In this document: piece by piece, positions 26,616 through 34,743 of the stretch
Numbering within the stretch: position 1 is the stretch's first letter
How the letters are laid out: every line of letters begins with the position of its first letter
Assembly: GCF_037201915.1 (NCBI RefSeq)
Contig: NZ_CP147505.1
Location: forward strand, 1,674,001 to 1,738,000
Source of the DNA: Haloplanus sp. CK5-1
GTDB taxonomy: Archaea; Halobacteriota; Halobacteria; Halobacteriales; Haloferacaceae
Reading direction: 5' to 3'
DNA length: 64,000 nt
The notes under the pieces: generated by a model
Told to the model about the DNA's origin: nothing
What the model saw: only the letters and a program-made list of their open reading frames with translations
Databases searched by the model: none
Position numbers and translations under genes: made by a program

Positions 26616-27515
26616 ATGGCCGATCTCGAAGAGCTACGACGGGGAACGGAACTAGTGAAACGCGGCTTCGCTCGCATGCAGAAAGGCGGCGTCATCATGG
26701 ACGTCGTCAACGCGAAGCAGGCTCGGATCGCCGAGGACTGCGGTGCGGTCGCGGTGATGAGTCTGGAGGCCGTGCCGGCGGACATCCGCAAGCGCGGCGG
26801 CGTCGCGCGGATGGCCGATCCTGCGGCCCTGACCGAGATCCTAGAGGAAGTGTCGATCCCGGTGATGGGGAAATCGCGCATCGGCCACACCAAGGAGGCC
26901 GAGATCCTCGAAGCGACGGGCGCGGACATGGTCGACGAGAGCGAGGTGCTGACGCCCGCCGACGACGACTACCACATCGACAAGCGGGAGTTCACCGCCC
27001 CGTTCGTCTGTGGGGCACGGAACCTAGAGGAGGCGCTTCGTCGCATCGACGAGGGTGCGGCGATGATCCGCACCAAAGGCGAGGCGGGCACGGGCGACGT
27101 GAACCAGGCAGTCACCCACCAACGCGCCATCAAGGGCGCGATCCGAAAACTGGACGGCATGGCCTACGAGGAGCGCGAGCGATGGGCGCGCGAACACGGC
27201 GCGCCTCGCGATCTGGTCCACGAGACGGCCGAGATGGGCCGTCTCCCGGTCGTCAACTTCGCCGCCGGCGGCATCGCGACGCCCGCCGACGCGGCACTCA
27301 TGATGCACCACGGCTGTGACGGTATCTTCGTCGGCTCCGGTATCTTCGGCGCCGAGGACCCCGAGGCGATGGGCACGGCCATCGTCGAGGCGGTCAACAA
27401 CTGGGACGACCCCGAGCGACTGGCCGAGATCGCGACGAACGTCGGCAAGGGGATGAAAGGGCAGTCGAACACCGACATGCCCGAAGAGGAGAAGTTGCAG
27501 GGTCGGGGCGTCTGA
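26616..27515 (+). CDS. pdxS: Pyridoxal 5'-phosphate synthase subunit PdxS
   Basis: A 299-residue TIM-barrel PLP synthase lyase subunit. It has the family boxes [58 protein letters not shown] and [13 protein letters not shown]. It makes PLP from ribose 5-phosphate, glyceraldehyde 3-phosphate and ammonia. The ammonia comes from the glutaminase PdxT, which is not encoded nearby. Monocistronic by position. Confidence 0.95.
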   Translation: MADLEELRRGTELVKRGFARMQKGGVIMDVVNAKQARIAEDCGAVAVMSLEAVPADIRKRGGVARMADPAALTEILEEVSIPVMGKSRIGHTKEAEILEATGADMVDESEVLTPADDDYHIDKREFTAPFVCGARNLEEALRRIDEGAAMIRTKGEAGTGDVNQAVTHQRAIKGAIRKLDGMAYEERERWAREHGAPRDLVHETAEMGRLPVVNFAAGGIATPADAALMMHHGCDGIFVGSGIFGAEDPEAMGTAIVEAVNNWDDPERLAEIATNVGKGMKGQSNTDMPEEEKLQGRGV

Positions 27516-27614
27516 ACGGCGTTCCCAAGGGACCGGCACCGTTATCCCACCCGTCACCGTTCGTAGACACGTACGCGGATAAGAGACGTCCGGACGAGCG
27601 GACGGCGGTGGTCG

Positions 27615-28664
27615 GTGGCGGGGATAGGCGTCCTGTTGCTCGTCGGCTCCGTGTCCTACGCCGTGTTGGACCGGGAGTCGGCGCTTGTCGATTCGGCGGA
27701 GATAGCGCTGCCGGTGATCTGTGGCCTCCTGACGGTCGGGTTCGGACGCCGACTACAGAGAGGTAATCTGACGCACCGACAGATCGCGACGGTCGCACTC
27801 GGGCAGGTCGCTGGGTCGACCCTCTTTGCCCTCCTGATGCTGTGGATCATCTTCATCCAGACGCTCGACGGCGACGTAGCCCCGGAGCCGTGGTACACGC
27901 TGTTGAACGGCATCGCGATCGGAACGTTCAGTACCGGCTTGCTCGGTGCCGAATACGTGCTGGTTCGGCAGGAGCGACGGCACGTAACGCGACAGAACGA
28001 ACGACTGGACGCGTTCGCCAGTACCGTCTCACACGACCTCCGGAACCCGCTGAACGTCGCCCAAGGACGGATCGAGTTGGCTCGGGAGCGACGCGACAGC
28101 GACGACCTCGCCGCCGCGAGCCGCGCCCACGATCGGATGGACGCGATGATCGACGACCTCCTCGAACTGGCCCGCGAGGGGGAGACAGTCGACGAGATGG
28201 TACCGGTCGACTTCGAGGCGGTGGTCGAGCGTTGCTGGCGACACGTCGACACCGCCAACGGGACCCTCGACCTCGACGCCACGGGGACGGTCGTGGCCGA
28301 CCGCGGACGCCTCCAGCAGTTGCTGGAGAACCTCGTGCGAAACGCTGTCGAGCATGGCTCGACAGGCAACCAGAACTCGATGAGTTCTGGTGACGCCGTC
28401 GAACACGGCGGGGCGGACGTGACGGTCATCGTCGGGCGAACCGACGGCGGGTTCTACGTCGCCGACGACGGCCCCGGCATCCCACCCGAGCACCGCGACG
28501 AGGTGTTCGGGATGGGCTACTCGACGACGACCGGCGGAACGGGGTTCGGACTCGGGATCGTCGAGAACGTCGCGGAGGGGCACGGCTGGACCGTCGACGT
28601 GACCGACGGGGCCAACGGCGGGGCACGGTTCGACGTCCGTGGCGTTACGTGGCGGGGCGAGTGA
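27615..28664 (+). CDS. Membrane sensor histidine kinase
   Basis: A 349-residue kinase with three or four N-terminal membrane segments (about 1-115), then a HisKA-type domain with the phospho-acceptor His in STVSHDLRNPL, an N box (ENLVRNAVEHG), and G boxes DDGPGIP and GGTGFGLGIV. Between N box and G1 is an insertion containing a second copy of AVEHG; this is seen in other haloarchaeal kinases. The sensory part is only the membrane block, with no PAS or GAF domain. No response regulator is adjacent. It starts at GTG 27615; the first residues are already hydrophobic, so a slightly earlier start is possible. Confidence 0.85.
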   Translation: MAGIGVLLLVGSVSYAVLDRESALVDSAEIALPVICGLLTVGFGRRLQRGNLTHRQIATVALGQVAGSTLFALLMLWIIFIQTLDGDVAPEPWYTLLNGIAIGTFSTGLLGAEYVLVRQERRHVTRQNERLDAFASTVSHDLRNPLNVAQGRIELARERRDSDDLAAASRAHDRMDAMIDDLLELAREGETVDEMVPVDFEAVVERCWRHVDTANGTLDLDATGTVVADRGRLQQLLENLVRNAVEHGSTGNQNSMSSGDAVEHGGADVTVIVGRTDGGFYVADDGPGIPPEHRDEVFGMGYSTTTGGTGFGLGIVENVAEGHGWTVDVTDGANGGARFDVRGVTWRGE

Positions 28665-28675
28665 GTCACGGCGTC

Positions 28676-29551
28676 TCAGTACAGCGTCGCGCCGCGACCG
28701 ATCTTCGTCTGATAGGCCCGCGCGTCGACGCCGGCGTCGTCGAACCCCTCGATCATGGCGGCCGCGATCTCCGTGCGGTCGCCGGGGTAACAGGCGGCGA
28801 GGACGCCCGGCCCGGCGCCGCTGACGGTGACGCCGGTCGCGCCCGCCGAGAGCGCCGCCTCGCGGACGTTGTCGTAGCCGGAGATGAGGTCGGCCCGCGC
28901 CGGCGTGACGAGGCGGTCGTGCATCCCCTTGCCGACGAGACGGGGGTCGTCCCGACACATGCCCGTCGTGAGCGTGGCCGCGCGACCGACGGTGTAGACG
29001 AGTTGTTCCATCGTCGCCCCCGCAGGGACGACGTCGCGGGCATCACGCGTCGAAATGGCGATTTCGGGGAGACAGGCGACGAGGGGGATGTCAGCGTCGA
29101 CGGTGGTCACGTCCCGGCCGGTCGCCACCGTGAACCCGCCGAGGAGGGCGGGCGCGACGTTGTCGAGGTGGACCTCGCCGGAGACGGTCGCCTCGCCTTT
29201 CCCCGCGATGGGCACGAGTTCCTTTCGCGTGAGCCCACGGTCGTACAGTTCGTTCAGGGCGAGTGCGGCGGCGGCAGCGCTGGCACCCGAAGAACCCAAC
29301 CCGGAGGAGGGACGGATCCCCTTGTCGATCCGGATGTGAGCCGGGGCGTCGAGGGCGTCGGCCACCGCGCCGACGGTGTTGTTGTCCGGGTCCTCCGGGA
29401 TGAACTCGCTGCCGTAGCCCGTCACGTCGATAGTCGTCCGGTCAGCCTTCTCGACGCGGACGACGTCCGCCGGTCGGTCGAGGGCCGCGCCGAAGACGTC
29501 GAACCCGCTGCCGAGGTTCGCACTCGTTGCGGGAGCCCTGACCGTAACCAT
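28676..29551 (-). CDS. thrB: Homoserine kinase
   Basis: A 291-residue GHMP kinase. It has the N-terminal RAPATSANLGSGFDVFG, the ATP-binding GIRPSSGLGSSGASAAAA motif and the C-terminal VTVSGAGPGVLAACY box. It phosphorylates homoserine for threonine synthesis. The ATG at 29551 gives the normal N terminus; the 51 codons upstream in frame are Arg/Pro-rich and not family-like. It is in tandem with carA but separated by about 165 nt, so probably has its own promoter. Confidence 0.93.
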   Translation of the reverse strand: MVTVRAPATSANLGSGFDVFGAALDRPADVVRVEKADRTTIDVTGYGSEFIPEDPDNNTVGAVADALDAPAHIRIDKGIRPSSGLGSSGASAAAAALALNELYDRGLTRKELVPIAGKGEATVSGEVHLDNVAPALLGGFTVATGRDVTTVDADIPLVACLPEIAISTRDARDVVPAGATMEQLVYTVGRAATLTTGMCRDDPRLVGKGMHDRLVTPARADLISGYDNVREAALSAGATGVTVSGAGPGVLAACYPGDRTEIAAAMIEGFDDAGVDARAYQTKIGRGATLY

Positions 29552-29718
29552 GCCACCGAGTTGCGCGAGTCGGGTCAAAAACCTGCCGAAGGTCGGTACG
29601 GATCCGAGGGGACGGGAGCGCTGTACACCGCCCGGGCGACGGCGACCCGTCGTCGCCCGCTCGCCGGGCGATAGCGCCGTCGCGTGAGGCGTCTTCGGCC
29701 TCACTGGCGTCGCCGGAC

Positions 29719-30786
29719 TCAGTCGGAAGTGGCGACCGTCGTATCGGTCTCCACCAGATCGAGGACGTCGTCGAAGAAGTCGAGCGAGTCGTTGGGGCCG
29801 GGGTGGGCCTCGGGGTGGTACTGGCGGGTGAGCACGCCGAGGTCGTCGTTTTCGAGGCCTTCGGCGGTGCCGTCGTTGACGTTCACCTGCGTCACGTCGA
29901 GGCGCCCGCCCGGGTCGCCCACGGTGTAGCCGTGGTTCTGGGTCGTCATGACGACCCGGTCGGTGTCGAGGTCGCGGACGGGCTGGTTGACGCCGCGGTG
30001 CCCGAAGTCCATCTTCTCGGTGCTACCGCCGAGGGCGTTGGCGACGACCTGTTGACCGAGGCAGATGCCCGCGATGGGGAGGTCACCGAGGAACTCGGCG
30101 ACCAGGTTCTCGGCGGCCTCGAAGTTCTCGGGGTCGCCGGGGCCGTTCGAGATGAAGAGGACGTCGGAGTCGACGGCCGCGACGTCTTCGGACGTCGCGT
30201 CGTAGGGCAGGACGTGGACGGTGGCGTCGCGGTCGAGGAGGGACTCGGTGATCGAGCCTTTCGCACCGCAGTCGATCAACGCGACGGTCGCGGCGTCGCC
30301 ACCCTCGTAGACGAGGGGGTCGTCGACGCTCACCTGCGCGCCGATGTCCGTGTGCTCGCTCATCCCCTTGCAGGCCGCGAGTTCCTCCCGAGCGGCCTCG
30401 GGGGTCGCGTCGGGACCGACCGCGAGCCCGCACTTCATCGCCCCCTCCTCGCGGATCGAGGTGACGAGGTCACGGGTGTCGAGGTGGTCGATGGCGGGGA
30501 CGCCCTCCTCGTCGAGCCACTCGACGACCTCCTCGGTGAACTCGCGGGCGATGGCTGCGCGAGGATGGACCCGGTCGGACTCGAATCGCTCGGATCGGAC
30601 GCCGTAGTTCCCGACGAGCGGGTAGGAGAAGGTGAGCACCTGCTCCTCGTAGGAGGGATCGGTCAGGCTCTCCTCGTATCCGGTGTAGGCGGTCGTGAAG
30701 ACCAGTTCACCACGGCTCCGGCCCGGAACACGACCACGCGCCTCGACGACGCGGCCGTCTTCCAGGGCGAGATAGGCGTCCGACAT
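29719..30786 (-). CDS. carA: Carbamoyl-phosphate synthase small subunit
   Basis: A 355-residue glutaminase subunit. The N-terminal half is the CarA-specific domain (GEVVFTTAYTGYEESLTDPSY-like). The C-terminal half is a class I amidotransferase with SNGPGDP, nucleophile box GICLGQQ, and QYHPEAHPGP with catalytic His. It feeds ammonia to CarB for arginine and pyrimidine synthesis; carB is not in the window. Divergent from an Lrp-type regulator, a pairing that suggests regulation by that protein. Start at MSDAYLAL rather than the ATG four codons upstream is a minor choice. Confidence 0.93.
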   Translation of the reverse strand: MSDAYLALEDGRVVEARGRVPGRSRGELVFTTAYTGYEESLTDPSYEEQVLTFSYPLVGNYGVRSERFESDRVHPRAAIAREFTEEVVEWLDEEGVPAIDHLDTRDLVTSIREEGAMKCGLAVGPDATPEAAREELAACKGMSEHTDIGAQVSVDDPLVYEGGDAATVALIDCGAKGSITESLLDRDATVHVLPYDATSEDVAAVDSDVLFISNGPGDPENFEAAENLVAEFLGDLPIAGICLGQQVVANALGGSTEKMDFGHRGVNQPVRDLDTDRVVMTTQNHGYTVGDPGGRLDVTQVNVNDGTAEGLENDDLGVLTRQYHPEAHPGPNDSLDFFDDVLDLVETDTTVATSD

Positions 30787-30825
30787 TACGAGATACACAG
30801 AAAGCCACGGCCAATAAGCCTTGCT

Positions 30826-30851
30826 TTCGAAGCTGAGTTACGAAATTCGAA
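30826..30851. promoter_or_regulatory. Candidate Lrp operator between carA and its regulator
   Basis: Two TTCGAA palindromes (30826-30831 and 30846-30851) lie exactly 20 bp apart in the 98-nt divergent promoter region. Two helical turns between half-sites is a spacing suited to a dimeric or octameric Lrp/AsnC regulator. Binding is inference. Confidence 0.4.
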
Positions 30852-30884
30852 ATCGGTAAGGCGCCCCCGTCACAACGCGGCGGC

Positions 30885-31298
30885 ATGGACGATCTGGACC
30901 GGCGAATCCTGAGCATCCTCCGGCGGGATTCGCGGGCACCGTACACCGAAATCGCGGATCGGGTCGACACCTCCGAAGGGACGGTCCGGAACCGGGTCGA
31001 ACGGCTGGTCGACGAGGGGATAATCGAGCGGTTCACCGTGGCGACACACACGGGAAACGTCAAGGCGATGGTGGAGGTGTCGGTCGCAGTCGACGTCGAC
31101 ACCACGGCGGTCTCCGGTCGCCTCGCCGAGTGGGACGAGGTAGACTTCGTCTGGCAGGTCTCCGGCGAGGAGGACATCGTCATGGTCGTCGACGCAGCCG
31201 ACACGAGTGCCGTCAACGAACTCATCACGAAGACGCGGGGACTGGACGAGGTGGAGAACACGAAGACGCGACTCATCCTCGACGAGCGACTCGGCTGA
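30885..31298 (+). CDS. Lrp/AsnC-family transcriptional regulator
   Basis: A 137-residue regulator: N-terminal winged HTH (DLDRRILSILRRDSRAPYTEIADRV...EGTVRNRVERL) and C-terminal RAM domain (about 60-137) used for amino-acid sensing and oligomerisation. Divergent from carA, and therefore a likely regulator of carbamoyl phosphate or arginine/pyrimidine metabolism and of itself. The effector cannot be told; the RAM domain's VSGEEDIVMVV strand is typical. Confidence 0.88.
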   Translation: MDDLDRRILSILRRDSRAPYTEIADRVDTSEGTVRNRVERLVDEGIIERFTVATHTGNVKAMVEVSVAVDVDTTAVSGRLAEWDEVDFVWQVSGEEDIVMVVDAADTSAVNELITKTRGLDEVENTKTRLILDERLG

Positions 31299-31348
31299 CG
31301 CCCGCGGAAACCGTCATCGGTAAATCCGGCCCCCACCCACGGGCGTGT

Positions 31349-31786
31349 ATGAACGAGTCCGACGTACTCGACGAGGACCTCTACCGACGGACGAAGGCGT
31401 TGCTCGAACCCGGCGAGATCGACCTGTCCGGCGCGATCGTCCACACGGAGCTCACGGGACAGGAGGACCTCGAGATGCACGAACTCACCGTCGAACTCAA
31501 CGAGGTGATCGCGGCCCACGCCGGCAAGGGGGAGACGTACATCTACGCCGGCAACGACGACACCGACTTCTCCTCGAACCAGTTCCAGGGGCTGACCGTC
31601 GAGGACGACACGTTCGTCTGGGAGTGTCAGCAACTCCTCCGGGAGGGCACCTTCGACATCGTGTTCTACTACGAGGCCGACGTGGACCAAGCGGCGCTGG
31701 TCGAGGCTATCCGGGAACGCGGGTACGAGGTGACGAGTGTCGTCCTCGACGACGACGAGATGACGGCGACGCGGGAGTCGGAGTGA
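31349..31786 (+). CDS. Conserved haloarchaeal protein (DUF5778-like)
   Basis: A 145-residue acidic soluble protein. It has a compact alpha/beta look with conserved aromatic boxes (ETYIYAGNDDTDFSSNQFQG, DTFVWECQQLLREGTFDIVFYYE). No catalytic motif is clear. I associate it with DUF5778 by its pattern, tentatively. It lies 50 nt after the Lrp gene in the same direction and may be co-transcribed. The ATG at 31349 is the only start that avoids overlap with lrp. Confidence 0.72.
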   Translation: MNESDVLDEDLYRRTKALLEPGEIDLSGAIVHTELTGQEDLEMHELTVELNEVIAAHAGKGETYIYAGNDDTDFSSNQFQGLTVEDDTFVWECQQLLREGTFDIVFYYEADVDQAALVEAIRERGYEVTSVVLDDDEMTATRESE

Positions 31787-31848
31787 CCGAACGGTCCGCT
31801 CACCGACAAAACGGCTCAGTGCGGGCGGTTTTCAGCCAGCGGGATACG

Positions 31849-31869
31849 ACGGGGCTTTTAACACCCCGT
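31849..31869 (+). promoter_or_regulatory. TATA-like element inside a palindrome, upstream of hemA
   Basis: ACGGGG (31849-31854) and CCCCGT (31864-31869) form perfect 6-bp arms around CTTTTAACA. The enclosed TTTTAA is a TATA candidate whose start site would fall near 31883-31887. A repressor bound to the palindrome would block promoter access. This is about 210 nt before the hemA GTG. Confidence 0.5.
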
Positions 31870-31882
31870 ACCTAAGAGGTAG

Positions 31883-32080
31883 ATCCATGCAACGAACCGG
31901 GCGGACTCGTCGGTCGCCCTCCTCGACCGCCTCCGGTCGGCTCGGAGCCGTACTGTCGACGAGGGGGAACGTCGCCACCGCGGACGGCCGCCGACATTGG
32001 AAGAGTTTAGGTACGACGGAGACGAAGCCGGAGCAGAAACGGGGCGTGTGATCGACGTGGAATACGGTGATCGACTGTGA
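31883..32080 (+). pseudogene. Acidic reading frame coupled to hemA, no canonical start
   Basis: An open frame of 65 codons with haloarchaeal codon bias (mostly G/C at third positions) and acidic composition (ALLDRLRSARSR, PTLEEFRYDGDEAG, GRVIDVEYGDRL). Its TGA overlaps the hemA GTG as GTGA, the pattern of translational coupling. It has no ATG/GTG near its 5' end: the frame opens at ATC 31883 and the only later option is TTG 31997. An ATG at 31887 lies in a different frame. Either a small indel broke the 5' end, or initiation is unusual. Family not recognised. Confidence 0.5.
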
Positions 32081-33420
32081 AGACGGGTGTCATCCACGGA
32101 GTATCCGTCTCCCACCAGCGAGCGACCGTCGACGAAATCGAGTCGGTCGTCGACGACGACGCGACGACCGTGGTTCGTGATCTCCTCGCGAACGACGGGG
32201 TCGACGAGGCCTTCGCGATCCGAACCTGCAACAGGGTAGAGGCGTACGTCGTCACCGACGACGCGACGACCGGACGAGCGGTGCTCTCGTCGTTCGCCTC
32301 GTCGGTCCGCAACGGCGCGGTCCGGAAGATGGACCACGAACCCAGCCTCCGGCACCTGATGCGGGTCGCTGCGGGGCTGGAGTCGCTCGTCCTCGGCGAG
32401 GATCAGATCATCGGCCAACTCCGCACGGCGTTCGAGGAGGCGCGGGGCATCGGCGGTATCGGGCCGATACTCGAACCGGCGATCACGAAGGCGATACACG
32501 TGGGGGAGCGCGCCCGGACCGAGACGACGATCAACGAGGGTGTCGTGTCGCTGGGGAGCGCCGCGGTCGAACTCGCCTCGCGGGAGTGTGACCTCGACGG
32601 CGCGACCGCGCTCGTCGTCGGCGCGGGAGAGATGGGTCAACTCGCCGCCCGCGCGTTCGACGACACGGGGATCGAGGACCTCGTGGTCGCGAACCGGACG
32701 GTCTCGAGGGCCGCCAACCTCAGCGAAGAGGTACGGACGGCGGCGACGGCCGTCGGACTCGAGGACGCACCCACGGCCGCGGAGCGGGCGGACGTACTCG
32801 TCACCGCCACCGACAGCCCGGACCACGTCCTCGACCGGTCGGACCTCGACGGGGTCGGTCCGACGCTCGTCATCGACCTCGGCCAGCCACGGGACGTCGA
32901 TCCGACGGTCACGAGTATCGACGCCGTCGACGCCTTCGACATCGACTCGCTGGAGACGATCACCGACGAGACGCGGGAGCGACGTCAGGAGGCCGCCCAA
33001 CGGGTCGAGGAGATGATCGACGAGGAACTCGACCGCCTGCTCGACTCGTTCAAGCGCCAGCAGGCCGACGAAGCCATCGGGACGATGTACGAGAGCGCCG
33101 AGATGGTCAAGGAGCGCGAGGTCAGAACCGCCATCTCGCGGCTCGAATCGCAGGGCGGGCTGACCGACGAGCAACGGGAGACGATCGGATCGCTCGCGGA
33201 CGCACTCGTCGGACAGTTGCTCGCCGCGCCGACCAAGAGCCTGCGCGACGCCGCCGCGGAGGACGACTGGACGACGATTCAGACCGCGCTCGAGCTCTTC
33301 GATCCGGAGTTCGGCGCCGACCGGTCCACGCCGCCGGAGACCGACGGGCCACGCGAGGGGATGGATATGGACCGCGACGACATCCCCCAACACGTTCTCG
33401 AACGACTCGGCAAGGAGTGA
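32077..33420 (+). CDS. hemA: Glutamyl-tRNA reductase
   Basis: A 447-residue enzyme that reduces glutamyl-tRNA to glutamate-1-semialdehyde, the first committed step of haem/siroheme and cobamide synthesis. The nucleophilic Cys is in IRTCNRVEAY, the tRNA/active site box is LVLGEDQIIGQL, and NADPH binding uses VVGAGEMGQLAARAF. The C-terminal dimerisation helix is present, with an extra acidic tail. It starts with GTG 32077 at the end of an upstream acidic frame. Many haloarchaea carry a siroheme synthase gene upstream of hemA; no such gene is visible here. Confidence 0.93.
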   Translation: MKTGVIHGVSVSHQRATVDEIESVVDDDATTVVRDLLANDGVDEAFAIRTCNRVEAYVVTDDATTGRAVLSSFASSVRNGAVRKMDHEPSLRHLMRVAAGLESLVLGEDQIIGQLRTAFEEARGIGGIGPILEPAITKAIHVGERARTETTINEGVVSLGSAAVELASRECDLDGATALVVGAGEMGQLAARAFDDTGIEDLVVANRTVSRAANLSEEVRTAATAVGLEDAPTAAERADVLVTATDSPDHVLDRSDLDGVGPTLVIDLGQPRDVDPTVTSIDAVDAFDIDSLETITDETRERRQEAAQRVEEMIDEELDRLLDSFKRQQADEAIGTMYESAEMVKEREVRTAISRLESQGGLTDEQRETIGSLADALVGQLLAAPTKSLRDAAAEDDWTTIQTALELFDPEFGADRSTPPETDGPREGMDMDRDDIPQHVLERLGKE

Positions 33421-33462
33421 CCGACCCCAACCGTTAATCGGCCGCCGACCGACGGTTGTCAC

Positions 33463-33738
33463 ATGTCCGACGTACTCGACGACGACGAGGTCGACCGCCG
33501 ACTCCCCGACGACTGGGACCGCGACGGCGACGAAATCGTCCGCGTCTACCCCTTCGACGACTACCTCGACGGCGTCACGTTCGCCACGCGGGTGGCCGAA
33601 GTCGCCGACGAGGAGTTCCACCACCCCGAACTGATCGTCCGGTACGACGAGGTGGAGGTCCGACTGACGAGTCACGAGGCGGGCGGCGTCACCGACGCGG
33701 ACCTCCGACTCGCGGACCAGTTCGACGCCGAGCGGTGA
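33463..33738 (+). CDS. Pterin-4a-carbinolamine dehydratase-like protein
   Basis: A 91-residue PCD-family protein. The signature EEFHHPELIVRYDEVEVRLTSHEAGGVT contains the paired catalytic His of HHP and the downstream His. PCD dehydrates 4a-hydroxytetrahydropterins; in archaea it may support pterin recycling or moonlight. It is 42 nt after hemA in the same direction and one base before the LWR-salt gene. Confidence 0.85.
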   Translation: MSDVLDDDEVDRRLPDDWDRDGDEIVRVYPFDDYLDGVTFATRVAEVADEEFHHPELIVRYDEVEVRLTSHEAGGVTDADLRLADQFDAER

Positions 33739-33739
33739 G

Positions 33740-34096
33740 ATGGAGGCAGCGTACGTCTTCCGCGTGACGTTCCGGCTCGATCCCCCGTCCGTCGGCGTCG
33801 ACCCCGATCGGTTCGAGACGGTCGTGACGAAGCCGGCGGCGGAGCCGGGGACGGAGGGGTGGCTGTTCTTCCGGGACGCCCTGTGGCGTGGCGAGGTGAG
33901 CGACGAGGCCCACCTGCGGTCGCTGGCCACGGAGTGGCTCTCGGTGCCCGTGACCTCGGTGTCGTTCAGCGAGTTACGCGCGGACGAGGCGTACGTGGAC
34001 GCCCTGCGTGGGGCGATCGAGGCGTCCGCGTCGTTCGGCGACCCGCCGCGGGACGTGTTGCACGCCCACCTGGGGAGTTCGATCCGGGTCGACTAG
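33740..34096 (+). CDS. LWR-salt protein
   Basis: A 118-residue protein of the haloarchaea-specific LWR-salt family, named for a conserved Leu-Trp-Arg; here FFRDALWRGE near residue 42-51. It has no known function. It follows the PCD gene with a one-base gap, so it is likely in the hemA-PCD transcript. Its stop TAG overlaps the stop of the convergent signalling gene in CTAG (34093-34096). Confidence 0.8.
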   Translation: MEAAYVFRVTFRLDPPSVGVDPDRFETVVTKPAAEPGTEGWLFFRDALWRGEVSDEAHLRSLATEWLSVPVTSVSFSELRADEAYVDALRGAIEASASFGDPPRDVLHAHLGSSIRVD

Positions 34097-34743
34097 GGTC
34101 GCGGGTCGAACGGCGTCCACTCGCCGTCCCCTCGGGCCAGTCCGCGGGTTCGAAGCTCCGGCCCGTCGTCGCCCTCGCGTACCTCGATCCGGCCGCCACA
34201 GAACTGGCCGACCGTGCTGACGGTGCGTTCGTCCTGCGTCTCGGGGTCGAGGAAGAGGACGCCGAAGCCGTCGACGCTGTCGATCCGCCCGATGACCGTG
34301 TGGACGAACCGCGAGACGGTCCGGAGGTCGCTGAACGACAACAGCGTCGACACCGAGCAGACCCCGGTCCTGACGCGGTCGGTCCCCCCCTCGTAGAACC
34401 CCTGGTACAGTTTGGAGTAGCGCATCCCGATGCCCGTCAGGTCGGCGGGGCCGGAGACGGTGAGGACCCGCGCGGCCACGGAGTCGTCCTCGCCGTCGTC
34501 GACGCAGTCGACGACCCCGGTCCGGTCGGGGGTGGCGGTCATGCCCGAGGCCCGGCAGTCGTCGATCACCCGCGACGCCCGGGAGTTGGTCGTGATGACT
34601 ATCGTGCCCTCGTCGGGTGACCCGGCCAGAAGGCGGAAGGCGAGTTGTCGCGTGCCGGCGTGGGTCGGCCCCGTCAGGAGGACGCTCGTCCCCGCCCTGA
34701 TCGGCGGAACGGGGAGGTCCCGGAACTCGTAGTCGTCAGCCAT
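34093..34743 (-). CDS. RecA-superfamily ATPase-like signalling protein (DUF7504-like)
   Basis: A 216-residue KaiC/RecA-fold protein. At the P-loop it has LLTGPTHAGTRQL, which lacks the invariant Lys of Walker A (GxxxxGKT), so ATP hydrolysis is doubtful. Strand motifs GTIVITTN, VVDCVDDG and FGVLFLDPET keep the fold order. Haloarchaea encode many such genes beside response regulators. It overlaps the 3' end of the regulator gene upstream by 8 nt, so the two form a tight unit. The ATG chosen (MADDYEF) lies in that overlap. Confidence 0.72.
   Translation of the reverse strand: MADDYEFRDLPVPPIRAGTSVLLTGPTHAGTRQLAFRLLAGSPDEGTIVITTNSRASRVIDDCRASGMTATPDRTGVVDCVDDGEDDSVAARVLTVSGPADLTGIGMRYSKLYQGFYEGGTDRVRTGVCSVSTLLSFSDLRTVSRFVHTVIGRIDSVDGFGVLFLDPETQDERTVSTVGQFCGGRIEVREGDDGPELRTRGLARGDGEWTPFDPRP

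Noticed and set aside
31887-32051. 54-codon ORF with an ATG upstream of hemA
   Set aside because: It is Arg/Ser/Thr-rich with poor third-position bias, while another frame over the same bases looks coding; I report that frame instead.
31858-33930. 690-codon minus-strand frame over hemA and PCD
   Set aside because: The hemA and PCD motifs are on the plus strand; the minus frame is a GC-rich shadow.
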